A DNA stretch of 64,000 nucleotides, taken from NCBI GenBank assembly GCA_024663395.1, contig JANFAH010000006.1, positions 2,666,001-2,730,000 of the forward strand. Reading direction: 5' to 3'. The stretch is from Pisolithus tinctorius. Its lineage: Eukaryota; Basidiomycota; Agaricomycetes; Boletales; Pisolithaceae. The notes under the pieces are model-generated. The model ran no database searches, was not told where the DNA came from, and saw only the letters and a list, made by a program, of their open reading frames with translations. Position numbers and translations under genes: made by a program. Positions 54,805 through 64,000 of the stretch are shown in pieces. How positions within the stretch are numbered: position 1 is the first letter of the stretch; every line of letters starts with the position of its first letter.

Positions 54805-57502
54805 CCTCTGTGTAGACTATCAAAGACTCAATAAAATCACAAAAAAAGATTGCTATCCCCTGCTGCTCATCTCCAACTTGCTTGACTCTCCAAGCTGCAC
54901 TAAAGTCTACACCAAGATTGACCTCTGCCATGCCTCTCATCTAGTCCACATTGCAGATGGAGATGAATGGGAAACTGCTTTCCACACTTGTTATGGTTCT
55001 TATGAGTGGCAGGTAATGCCCTTTGGTCTGACTAATGCACCTGCAGCTTCCTAGCATTTTGTCAATAGCATCTTTGCAGACATGCTCGATGTCTGCATCA
55101 TGGTATACCTCAATGACATCCTAATCTATTCACAGGACATGGAGTCACACCACAAACACATAAAAGAGGTACTCTGCCACCTTCAAAAGCATGGTCTTTA
55201 TGCCAAGCCAGAGAAGTGTGAGTTCTACTCTGTCTCCATCAAGTACTTCAGCTACATTCTCTCTCCCTCCAGTCTCACCATGTATACTGAGAAGGTTCAG
55301 GCAGTCTGCAACTGGCCTGAGCCATGGAAGGTGCAAGACATCCAGTCCTTCCTTGGCATTGCAAACTTCTACAGATGATTCATGAATAACTACTCTGACA
55401 TTGTCATTCCACTCACTCGCCTCACACAAAAGGGTGCTCCTTGGAACTCTTCTGAGGAGTGTCACTCCACTTTCCTCTGCCTGAAGGATGCCTTCAGCTC
55501 CACTCCTATTCTCACTCACTGGGTTCCTGATGCTCCACTTACAGTTGAAACCAAGGCCTCTGACTATGCCATTGCTGGTATTTTGTCACTCACCTGCTCT
55601 GATGGTGAACTCTGCCCAGTCACTTCCTACTCCTGCACCATGACCATGCCAGAACTCAACTATGATACCCACAACAAGGAGCTGTTGGCAGCATTACCTA
55701 GAAGGTTCCACCTTACCTGCTGACATGGTGATGGACCACAAAAACCTTGAGTATTTTTCCACCTCTAAGGTTCTCATTTGTTGACAGGCCCACTGGTCAG
55801 AGCACCTCTCCTAGTTTAACCTTTCCATCCACTTCCAACCTGGCCACCTGGGAGCCAAGCCTGATGCACTTACATGACATTGGGATGTCTACCCAAAAGG
55901 GGGGGATAGGCACTACATGCAGGTAAATCCACACAATCTCCACCCTATGTTTACACAGGAGCAACTTGCATTGTCCCTCTGTACCACCACCCTCATGGCA
56001 CTTGTGCTCCACACCACCATGGTCTTCGATGTCAAGTGCTTGCACTCCAACATCATCTCCACCCTACCATCTGACCCTGTCTCCACCAGCCACCTCCCAA
56101 CTCCAACTAAGCCTCAGTGGTCCCTGGACTCTGATGGTCTACTCCACCTTGATGGTCACATCTTTGTCCCTGACATTGATGATCTCTGCCTTCAAGTGCT
56201 TTGGTTCAAGTATGACCACCCTCTAGCAGGCCATTTCAGGCAAAACTGCACCCTAGAACTTCTCTGCAGAGACTACATGTGGCCTAATCTCCACTCTGAT
56301 GTGAAAGAATACATCAGGTCCTGCACTGCCTGTGGATGGAGCAAAACTCCACATCACCACTCCTATGGTTTACTGAAGCAACTCCCCATCCCAGAGAGAC
56401 CTTGGAACTGCATCTCCATGGACTTCATTGAACACCTCCCCAACTCCAATGGTTACTCCACCATCCTCATGGTAGTGGACCAACTCTCAAAGCAAGTGGT
56501 GTCCATCCCCACCCATGGCTCTGTCACCTCTGCCAAACTTGCTAAGCCCTTCCTTACCCATGTCTTCTCCAAGCACAGGGTACCTGCCAATGTCACCTCT
56601 GACAGAGGTTCTGAGTTTGTCTCACACTTCTTCTGCTCTCTAGGCAAGGCCCTTGATATGCATCTTCACCTCACTTTGGGTTACCACCCAGAAGGTGATG
56701 GCCAGATGGAGCAAATGAACCAGACCCTTGAGCAGTACCTTTGTGTCTACTGTAACTACCAACAAGACAACTGGGCTGAACTTTTACCTCTAGTGGAGTT
56801 TGCTTTTAACAATGCACCAAGTGTGACTACTGGAGTTTCTCCCTCTTTGCTAACAAGGGATATCATCCAAACCTGTATGTGGTCCCTGACCAAGACTTCA
56901 CCTCTCTGAGGGCTCACAACTATGTTGTCAAGCTCTCCACCCTTCATGCCTTCCTCCAATCTGAAATGACCACCACTCAGCAGCACTACCAGGGTCCAGC
57001 AGATGCCAAATGCATACCTCTGCCTGAGTTCAAGGTCAGAGAACAGGCCTACATCAAAGCCAAGTACTTCTGCTCCACTCATCCATTGGAAAAACTCTCC
57101 AAAAAGTACTTAGGTTCATTCACCATCTTGGCCAGGCCAGGTATGCACTCTGTCACCCTTAAGCTCCCTGACTCTATGTGCTTGATCCATCCAGTCTTCC
57201 ATGTCTCACAACTGGAAGCAGCAGTGGCTAATCCCTTCCCAAACTGACAACAACCTCTGCCTCTACCAGTGGATGTTGATGGTGACCTTGAGTACAAAGT
57301 GTCAGAGATACTTGACTCTAAGGTGGACTGCCATCACTGCCACTGCCAACTCTTGTACCTGGTTTGCTGGGCTGGCCATGAGAACACTGATGAAGAAACC
57401 TCTCGGTTGCTTGTGACTGAGTTGGATCATGCCTCCAACATTGTCTCTGCTTTTCATGAGTGCTATCCACACAAACCTGGCCTGTACCAACCTCTGCCAT
57501 GA
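54805..57502 (+). pseudogene. Gypsy G3 pol, 3' segment: RT, RNase H, integrase, chromodomain
   Basis: Continues the RT frame broken at 45478 ([14 protein letters not shown]). Reverse transcriptase motifs include [10 protein letters not shown] followed by a TAG stop where Gln is expected, and YLND in place of YLDD. RNase H runs 55382-55900. The integrase zinc finger contains CTACGWSK. The integrase core (55917-56909) has SMDFIEHLP, SDRGSEF and GDGQMEQMNQT. A frameshift near 56850 leads to 56879-57247 (KLSKKYLGSFTI, HPVFHVSQLE), and the chromodomain is at 57269-57502. No LTR follows within the recognisable sequence. Confidence 0.85.
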
Positions 57503-57639
57503 TACTCTGCCCAGATAACCTTCCTCTGTGGGCCAACTCCACCCCTTACTGAACTACCTTAAGTACTTTAGATTTTTTTCCACTTGTCTGTCTCATTTCT
57601 CAGAATCACAAGTAAACCCACAAGTCTATTTTGTAGTAG

Positions 57640-57985
57640 TACAGAATGCAAACTAAAAACAAAGACAAACAATGGACAGCTGCCAAGAAGGACTAGGAGC
57701 CATACTAACACAACCCATACAAATGCAAATGCCAAGTGGAAAAACCATGAGCAGGATCGTCCCCATTGCCTTCACATCCAAATGAATGTCAATGGCAGAA
57801 CATAACTATAAACCATTCCTACTAGAGTTTGCAGCATTGAAATATGGCTTAGACCACTTTTCAGACATCATCTGGGGATACCCAGTAGAAATAGAAACAG
57901 ATTGCCAAGTGCTCAAGGACATCTTATCAAACAGCAACATCTCAGCAGCACATGCATGGTGGAGGGATGGTATCCTAGCACATCA
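57640..57985 (+). pseudogene. RNase H fragment of a different gypsy family
   Basis: DSCQEGLGAILTQ, then VPIAFTSK, then AEHNYKPFLLEFAALKYGLD and FSDIIWGYPVEIETDCQVLKD: a retroviral-type RNase H in two phases with a TGA between them. It does not match G1-G3. It ends where copia gag sequence of the opposite strand begins. Confidence 0.75.
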
Positions 57986-58410
57986 CCATCAACAGGGCAC
58001 TGCAAGTTCAAAAACTTGGTGCAAAGGTCAGTCTGTGCATAAGTACCCTTTTCCATGTACTCACAAACAATCTCATTCCATATAGCCATGATGCTATTAA
58101 GGCTATGCACCTGGAGGGCAGTGGAATCAGGGATCTGTTGGGTAAGTAGATGTTTTGCCATATTTTCGCTTTTCTGCCACTTAGCAAGTTCATCAGCATC
58201 TGGAGGGACTACAGTTACAAATCCATCTTGATCCATGGAGGTCATGCCAACAGGGGAAGGGGAGGTGCCATCGAAATGGGACCACAGTTCCTTAGCTTCG
58301 ATGGCAGTCTGGAAGCGAAGGGAAAAGATCGCCCAGTTCATGCCTTTGATGTCAAGCTTTGGAACATTGCCCAGGAGGGTGTTGGTGATGACAGGGATAG
58401 CAGTAGTCAT
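57940..58410 (-). pseudogene. Ty1/copia-type gag, 5' fragment
   Basis: Starts with ATG at 58410: TTAIPVITNTLLGNVPKLDI, followed by NWAIFSLRFQTAIEAKELW and LAKWQKSENMAKHLLTQQIPDS, typical of fungal copia gag (UBN2-like) N-termini. About 150 residues remain before the frame is lost at the junction with the RNase H fragment. Confidence 0.8.
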
Positions 58411-58699
58411 TTTGAGGGGTAATTGAGAACTGGTTTGGCAGTGAGAATATCAAAACAAAAGGTGAGACATTCGTGGGGCTCATAACCTCACAGATATATC
58501 TATATGAAATAGTCTCAGTCGCATGTGAGTAGCAACAATGTCTATTTGATTTACCTATATGAAATAGTCTAGGTACGAGAATGAGTATAGTAAAGGAATG
58601 GAAAACATTTGTGCTCACCTCAGTCGCACGTGAGTAGTGACAACATCTGAGGTGACAAAGGTACAGTATGAAGCTATATATCTCTAAGTGTAACAATAC

Positions 58700-58766
58700 T
58701 GAGACACCTGGGTGTTGAACCCAGAGTTTTACATGACAAGGGCAGTCTTGTTGTGAGACATGCTAC
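58700..58766 (-). other. tRNA-like segment with good T-arm/box B
   Basis: On the minus strand CTGGGTTCAACACCCAG folds as a perfect 5-bp T-arm and contains box B GGTTCAACACC. ACAAG...CTTGT forms an anticodon-like stem. A degenerate box A (TAGCATGTCTC) lies 44 bp upstream of box B. The acceptor stem does not pair, so a tRNA-derived repeat or tRNA pseudogene is likely. Confidence 0.5.
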
Positions 58767-58802
58767 ATTCTTTGTAAGTAACAAGAAAATGCATACATAA
58801 AT

Positions 58803-60319
58803 ATGAGACACAATGAATACAATAAGCATAAGGGTGCGAAATTTACTTGCACAGTTAACAGTAATGTAAAGTATGAAAGCCTTAAAACAGACAGTAACTC
58901 TCACATCTCAGAGTGGATGCATTTGGAAAGGACTACATATGACTTGCCAAATCTAACAGGTGTAAGATGTCAAAGTCTTGAAGAAAGCACTGTTGAAGCT
59001 CCCACAGTCAGCAGAGAAGTACAACAATTGACAGACAAGTCACTCATATCAAAGATTCCACTTGAGTTTGAAGCAGAAAGGCTCAAAGAGCACACAAAGC
59101 CCACAAGAGTCAAAGTCAAAGAGCTCAAAATACTCACAGTGTCAAGTCTGGGCCTACTCCAACCAACTCCAACGCTAAACAAGGTCTAGAGGAGGGTCCA
59201 GAAGCAAGTCCGACACACAGGAACAGAACTCCAACTAGTGGAGTGTTGGCAGAGACGAAGACTGCCGAAGCAAAGGCAGAGCGAAGTGAGGGCATCGGGT
59301 TTAGCTCATGTGCTACCCCCTTGCACGATCTCAGCCCTCATATTTCAGAGGGAGAGTACAGACAGAGAGTCGGAGATAACTCCGACAGACAGAAGATGGA
59401 ATCAGAGGGAGTAGGAACTAAGTTGATATTCATACTGAAGAACAGTGGAGTACAGTACATGCTTTTATACTGCTATGGAGGTACAGTAATCGGAATTGGA
59501 ACTGACATACAGAGACTCATAAACTTTCAAGTAAAATTTCCTGGACAACGAATGAAGGGTAGATGGAGGACATATGAACAGGTAACACAGAACATCCAGA
59601 AAAGGAAACAGTCCAGGCGCTGGACCATGCAGTGAGCATGCTGTGGAGTACCTGACTGTGAAGGTAGTCACATGACCCCTCAGAGAATGGACCGCTCGGT
59701 CTGGTAGGAGAGCAACACAAGTCTGACAGCAGTCAGAGCGGAGATGGTTCACAACCAACAGAAGTTGGGTGGAGTTGGTATGGAGTGAGCGGATGACTGG
59801 CGGAAAAGGTTGCAGAGTGAGCAAAGACTTATGACAAACACATGGTTATGACACACATGCACTCTCAAAGCAGAAAGGTTGGTGTACAGAGGGATCATTG
59901 ACTCACACAGAGTGCCACAGCACATGAATCATACCAAGTTGAAGGTTATTGCAAGAAGGATCAGGATTGAAAGGCCATCAAAGCTGGTCACATGAAGGAA
60001 GCCACTGGAAGAAGTTTTGCAAGTAGAAATGTTGAAGCACATGGCCAGGGTGGATGACCTTGCACTTGAAATATTCCACAACTGTGTGGTACCAGCAATA
60101 CATATTTTATTCAGGAAACCATCAAGAGTATCAATGCATGCACTAGGTATTAGGACTTGTACAGAAAGTCCTGCGATGTTGACTAAGCAGTGTCACATGA
60201 CCACTCTGTGTGTTGAGGCAATGCACACACAAGTAGTACTACATACTGACAAGTCTAGCATTATAGGTCAACTACTCAAGATTGCTATGATCACAGGATA
60301 CAGAGAATGGTGTGAATGA
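58803..60319 (+). pseudogene. Unknown reading frame split by solo LTR F7
   Basis: 58803-59139 encodes about 112 residues (for example IPLEFEAERLKEHTKPTR), and the same phase continues after F7 at 59854 through to a stop at 60319, apart from one TGA near 60000 of the CGA-to-TGA type. The second part includes MLKHMARVDDLALEIFHNC and MITGYREWCE. This continuity across an insertion suggests a real former gene of some 260 or more residues. No domain is recognised. Confidence 0.45.
59140..59853 (-). mobile_element. Solo LTR F7 (714 bp)
   Basis: TGTCAAGTC...TTATGACA ends. Flanks CACAG (59135-59139) and CACAT (59854-59858) match at four of five positions. It retains a moderate number of CpGs. Confidence 0.8.
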
Positions 60320-60547
60320 TGTACTGTGTGCAAGATACCATGGCTATGAGCGATGGTGACAAGGACAAGGGTGACAATAGCAATGAGTAGCATGATAGTG
60401 ACAATGACAATGACAATGACTAGACTTAGCATGGATCAATGGCCAAGCAAGATTGGATGTGCTGCCCAATGGAAACAGGGCACAAGGAGTGCAGACAGAG
60501 AGCCCAATGGCTCAAGGGTACATTTTGAATTTGGAATGTTTTACTTA

Positions 60548-62122
60548 CAGTGGCTCAAAATTGTCCCAATGTTTGCATGTTTTTCATTAATCATGGTGTA
60601 GTGAGTGAACTATCATCATTGAATCCAAGGTGTTGGCAGATGGATCAAAGCAGTTGGTCATGGCTCTCTGATGAGCCATATTACATAATATTTGAATAGG
60701 AACTGATGTCAGAATACCCAAATGAAAATCAGAGCTCATTGGGACAATTATGTAACTTTGTGATATACTGGGGATGTAGTCCTTGGGAACACATATGAAA
60801 CATGGTGAGATGCTCACCAATGCTTACATAATGTATTACATGGTCTACTGAATGATTTGTCAACAAACAAATGATGCCAAACAGTGATTTTGCACCTCTA
60901 AGCCTCCTTGCTGTAACACAAGTCAAGAAATCACCATTCTGGTTCATCAGGGACATTCTCTCAGGGACACCTCAGCAAATTCTGGTGTACACTATAGTAT
61001 AATCAAGAGAATATGCTATCAACACCATTGGTCTCTTCAGAAACCTGCTGGCAGTCATCTCCTGCACTGTTTCCCCACCAGTGCCCCATGTGTCCTGGAA
61101 CTATTCAGTACTGTGAGAGCTGAGAATGATGTGGAGGTCCAATCTGGCATTCATCCTATCATAACCAAACCAATTACCCACTAACTACTACATCACAGGT
61201 GAAGAAATGCTGACTTGAAGGCTCAGGTGAAGCACAACCTACTGGGCACTCCCAGTATCATGGGAGGGTTGGCCAGACTATACTGTGAGCTGAACTGGGG
61301 ATCACTGGGAAGGAGTTGTTTGGTCATATAAGACTAAAGGACATATCCAGTGCCAGGTAGAAGGCCAGGAATGTGCAACCTGGTGGCTCAGTAGTATATC
61401 CCTCCCCATGGTACCTGGAGTGAGAGAGGGTTTAGCTTCACCCTGACCTCCATACCAGTTTCCCCTTCACAAAAATGCACTAGTTAATGGGTGATTGGTT
61501 TGGTTATGATAGGATGAATGCCAGATTGGACCTCCACATCATTCTCAGCTCTCACAGTACTGAATAGTTCCAGGACACATGGGGCACTGGTGGGGAAACA
61601 GTGCAGGAGATGACTGCCAGCAGGTTTCTGAAGAGACCAATGGTGTTGATAGCATATTCTCTTGATTATACTATAGTGTACACCAGAATTTGCTGAGGTG
61701 TCCCTGAGAGAATGTCCCTGATGAACCAGAATGGTGATTTCTTGACTTGTGTTACAGCAAGGAGGCTTAGAGGTGCAAAATCACTGTTTGGCATCATTTG
61801 TTTGTTGACAAATCATTCAGTAGACCATGTAATACATTATGTAAGCATTGGTGAGCATCTCACCATGTTTCATATGTGTTCCCAAGGACTACATCCCCAG
61901 TATATCACAAAGTTACATAATTGTCCCAATGAGCTCTGATTTTCATTTGGGTATTCTGACATCAGTTCCTATTCAAATATTATGTAATATGGCTCATCAG
62001 AGAGCCATGACCAACTGCTTTGATCCATCTGCCAACACCTTGGATTCAATGATGATAGTTCACTCACTACACCATGATTAATGAAAAACATGCAAACATT
62101 GGGACAATTTTGTGAGCCACTG
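60548..62122. mobile_element. 1.57-kb palindromic element with TA target duplication
   Basis: CAGTGGCTCAAAATTGTCCC at the left and its complement at the right (two bases inserted) are flanked by TA (60546-60547, 62123-62124), as in Tc1/mariner insertions. The arms (60548-61187 and 61482-62122) are so alike that both encode the same 75- and 77-codon frames without a difference. The spacer 61188-61481 holds a tRNA-like pol III segment. No transposase is recognised, so it is a non-autonomous snapback element. Confidence 0.8.
61384..61445 (+). other. tRNA-like segment in the palindrome spacer
   Basis: Box A-like TGGCTCAGTAG at 61384-61394, and AGGGTTTAGCTTCACCCT at 61427-61444, which folds as a T-arm with a degenerate box B. 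The 45-bp spacing nearly equals that at 1505/1549. Confidence 0.45.
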
Positions 62123-63321
62123 TATGTCTATTCTTCCCTGGGGAAAATGACTATTTGTGATGGCGTACAACCAACATACAAGGATCTAACATGGCATATG
62201 AAGAGAGACAAGGGACTGTCATTGTGAGGCTACAAGAGATGACAATGATGGTGCTGGATGCCGAGTGATGGCCATGCAAGATGGGAAGAGCCATTTGATG
62301 GAGACAAGGTGTGAAGAGCACAGATGGAGAGCCTGACAGCTCACAGGTTCATTTTGATTTCAAAATGCTTTATTTACACCTTCATTATTCTAGGGAAAAT
62401 GGCTATTTATGACAAGGTATGGGTGACATCCAGATGACTGTAATACAAGAAACAACAACAGCAACAAGACTTGACAATGATCAATGGATTTGCAAGGCAA
62501 GATGTGCTGTTTGATGGGAATGGGGCATGAAAAGTGCAGATATTGAGCATTATGGCTCAAAGGTTTGTTTTGATTTTGGAATGCTTTACTTACATCTATT
62601 CTACTCTAGGGAAAGATGGTACATGCAATGAAAAGCAACCACAATGCAAGACTCTATGACAAACTATGGTCAAAGATTGCCCTGAAGCATGACCAGAACA
62701 GCAGCAGCAATTGGAGTAACAGCAATGATGATGTTTGACACAGACTGAAGGTCATGAGATGCAAGAATGGCCATCCCATGGACACAGAGTGTGATGGAGG
62801 CTACCAAGGTCAAATGCTCAAGGTTTTGTTTTGATTCTAAGTAAGTTGTGCTCACATCTACCTTATTCTAGGGAAAATGAATATCCATGATGAACTGTGA
62901 CCACAATAGAGGAGCTGATGATGGTCTACAATTGAAGGTCATGCAGGAGGGTGGCAAGACTAGTGAAACAACTATGGTTTGAGTTACAGCAGCAATCTTT
63001 GCATATATGAGATCTGTCAGGCATGCATATTGAGTGCAATGGCTCAAGTTTCTGTTTTTGTTTTGCAACTTTTTACTTACAACTACATCATTTTAGGGAA
63101 TGTGACTTTTTACAGGGAATCATATGGAAGCTACAACCACCCTGAGTGAAAGTGATGATGACAAGGATGATGGCAACAACAATGATTAGAGCACAAGTGA
63201 CAATGGCAAGGGCAGTGACAAAGACAGTGCTTGGCTTGGACTGAGGGCCACATGAGGCAAGAATGGCTGTCTGAAGGGAATGAGGCACAATGAAGGCCAC
63301 TGAGCTGCTACCTATTTTTTG

Positions 63322-63380
63322 TCTCAGGGGTAGAACCTGAGCCCAAGGCCAGCATGGCCTCAGTGGTAGCTGCAGCACAA
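63322..63380 (-). other. tRNA-like segment (weak)
   Basis: On the minus strand CTCAGGTTCTACCCCTGAG forms a perfect 5-bp T-arm with box B GGTTCTACCCC. A poor box A (TGCTGCAGCTA) lies about 41 bp upstream. Probably a SINE remnant. Confidence 0.35.
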
Positions 63381-63639
63381 GCCTTGGCCTTTCTGGTCTG
63401 CTTGGGCAGATCCTGGTCTAGACCTTGCCTTGCTGTTACCACATGACTACCTTCTAGTATGTTCCACTCCACTATGATGTCACAGACCTCATGTATGCCT
63501 TGCTGTTATTGCATGTACCATAGTATAAGTATCATTGCTCAATCCCCAGACTAGCTCCAAGCTAGTTCATTTGGGTCTATGAGTCCTAAAGTCACCTGCT
63601 TCTAAAAGCTGCCTCCTCTTATCTTCTCCTTCTTCTTCT

Positions 63640-64000
63640 TTTGGTTCTTGGTGCAAGCCTATGACAAACCCTGTTGTTAGGTCTTGTCACATGAACTCCC
63701 TCCAGGAGTCCATCCACAATGGCTGATCATTGGGATCCTTGGCCCTGAGCAAGTCTGGCTCAAACCATTCTAAGGCCATGCCTTTGAGGTAGGACTGGGC
63801 AAAGATGACCTTGGCACAGTCAGTCCTGCAAGCCTGAGACCAGTCTTGGAAGTTTAGCTTGCACTGAATGAGGAAAGTGTGAAGCTTCTTGGGATCAGTA
63901 CCATCAAAGGTGTTGGGCTTGTGAAACTTGGTCCTGCTTGAGGACTCAGGACTAGTGCAGGTGTTGCAGGCCAGTAGCTTGATGGCCTTTGCAAGGCTGT
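63640..64000 (-). pseudogene. Ty3/gypsy gag fragment, running off the window
   Basis: Minus-strand translation from the window end gives FHKPNTFDGTDPKKLHTFL, CKLNFQDW, FAQSYLKGMALEWFEPDL and MDSWREFM, then TGA. This is the gag core of chromovirus-type gypsy elements. Its start and LTR lie beyond position 64000. Trp and Cys at positions usually Arg indicate CpG decay. Confidence 0.8.

Larger units (their letters stand above)
60330..63310 (+). repeat. Tandem array of ~210-260-bp units (5-6 units)
   Basis: Each unit ends in a block like ATGCTTTACTTACATC...TTCTAGGGAAAATG (about 60530/62125, 62370, 62585, 62850, 63070) and carries GCAAGATG...TGATGGGAATG...GCACAAAGAGTGCAGA-type sequence before it. 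Units are diverged. The T-rich stretch ending CTAGGG looks like an intron 3' end in every unit. The first unit is split by the palindromic element at 60548-62122. Confidence 0.65.

Overview
This window looks like transposon-rich nuclear DNA of a filamentous basidiomycete, probably a mushroom-forming agaricomycete. The evidence is Ty3/gypsy chromoviruses with C-terminal chromodomains, a KDZ (Kyakuja-Dileera-Zisupton) transposase relic, a pogo-like DDE transposase relic, a copia-type gag, very short GT-AG introns (about 48-53 nt) and tRNA-derived pol III promoters. Only one ordinary-looking intact gene is present, a fungal OTT_1508-like deaminase at 37413-38930. Almost everything else is mobile DNA that is depleted in CpG and disabled by CpG transitions (Arg CGN codons turned into TGA, TGG or TGY; catalytic Asp turned into Asn).

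Layout. 1-4664: a long foldback element with ~1.6-kb inverted arms, full of small palindromes and pol III boxes. 4742-14083: a CpG-rich LTR, then the 3' part of a gypsy element (G1) cut by three ~1.85-kb LTRs (A, B, C) and one 735-bp LTR (F1), ending in its own 3' LTR (F2). 14084-17240: a decayed zinc-knuckle gene and a minisatellite. 17.8-20.2 kb: another LTR-like repeat split by F3, then a further LTR-like repeat. 20.4-22.7 kb: a relic of gypsy family G2. 23.1-26.1 kb: a hypothetical gene relic, F4 and LTR D. 27.2-28.3 kb: a tandem duplication and a MITE. 28.6-32.7 kb: a decayed hypothetical gene followed by KDZ. 34.6-36.7 kb: pogo. 37.2-38.95 kb: the CpG-rich deaminase island. 39.6-43 kb: MITE, F5 and LTR-like repeats. 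43.1-57.5 kb: a nest of elements. A plus-strand gypsy (G3) is split by a complete minus-strand gypsy (G2, 451-bp LTRs, 5-bp target duplication). G2 is split by LTR E, and E is split by F6. 57.6-60.3 kb: an RNase H fragment, copia gag and an unknown reading frame split by F7. 60.3-63.3 kb: a ~240-bp tandem array into which a 1.57-kb palindromic element with TA target duplication has inserted. 63.64-64.0 kb: a gypsy gag running off the end.

The elements can be ordered in time by who interrupts whom and by how many CpGs survive. The A-E LTRs carry a protein frame of their own near the U3 start, intact only in copy A. The most interesting points are this U3-encoded protein, the CpG-rich deaminase gene standing in CpG-mutated repeats, the paired-LTR proof of CpG decay, and the foldback and palindromic elements with pol III-like cores.
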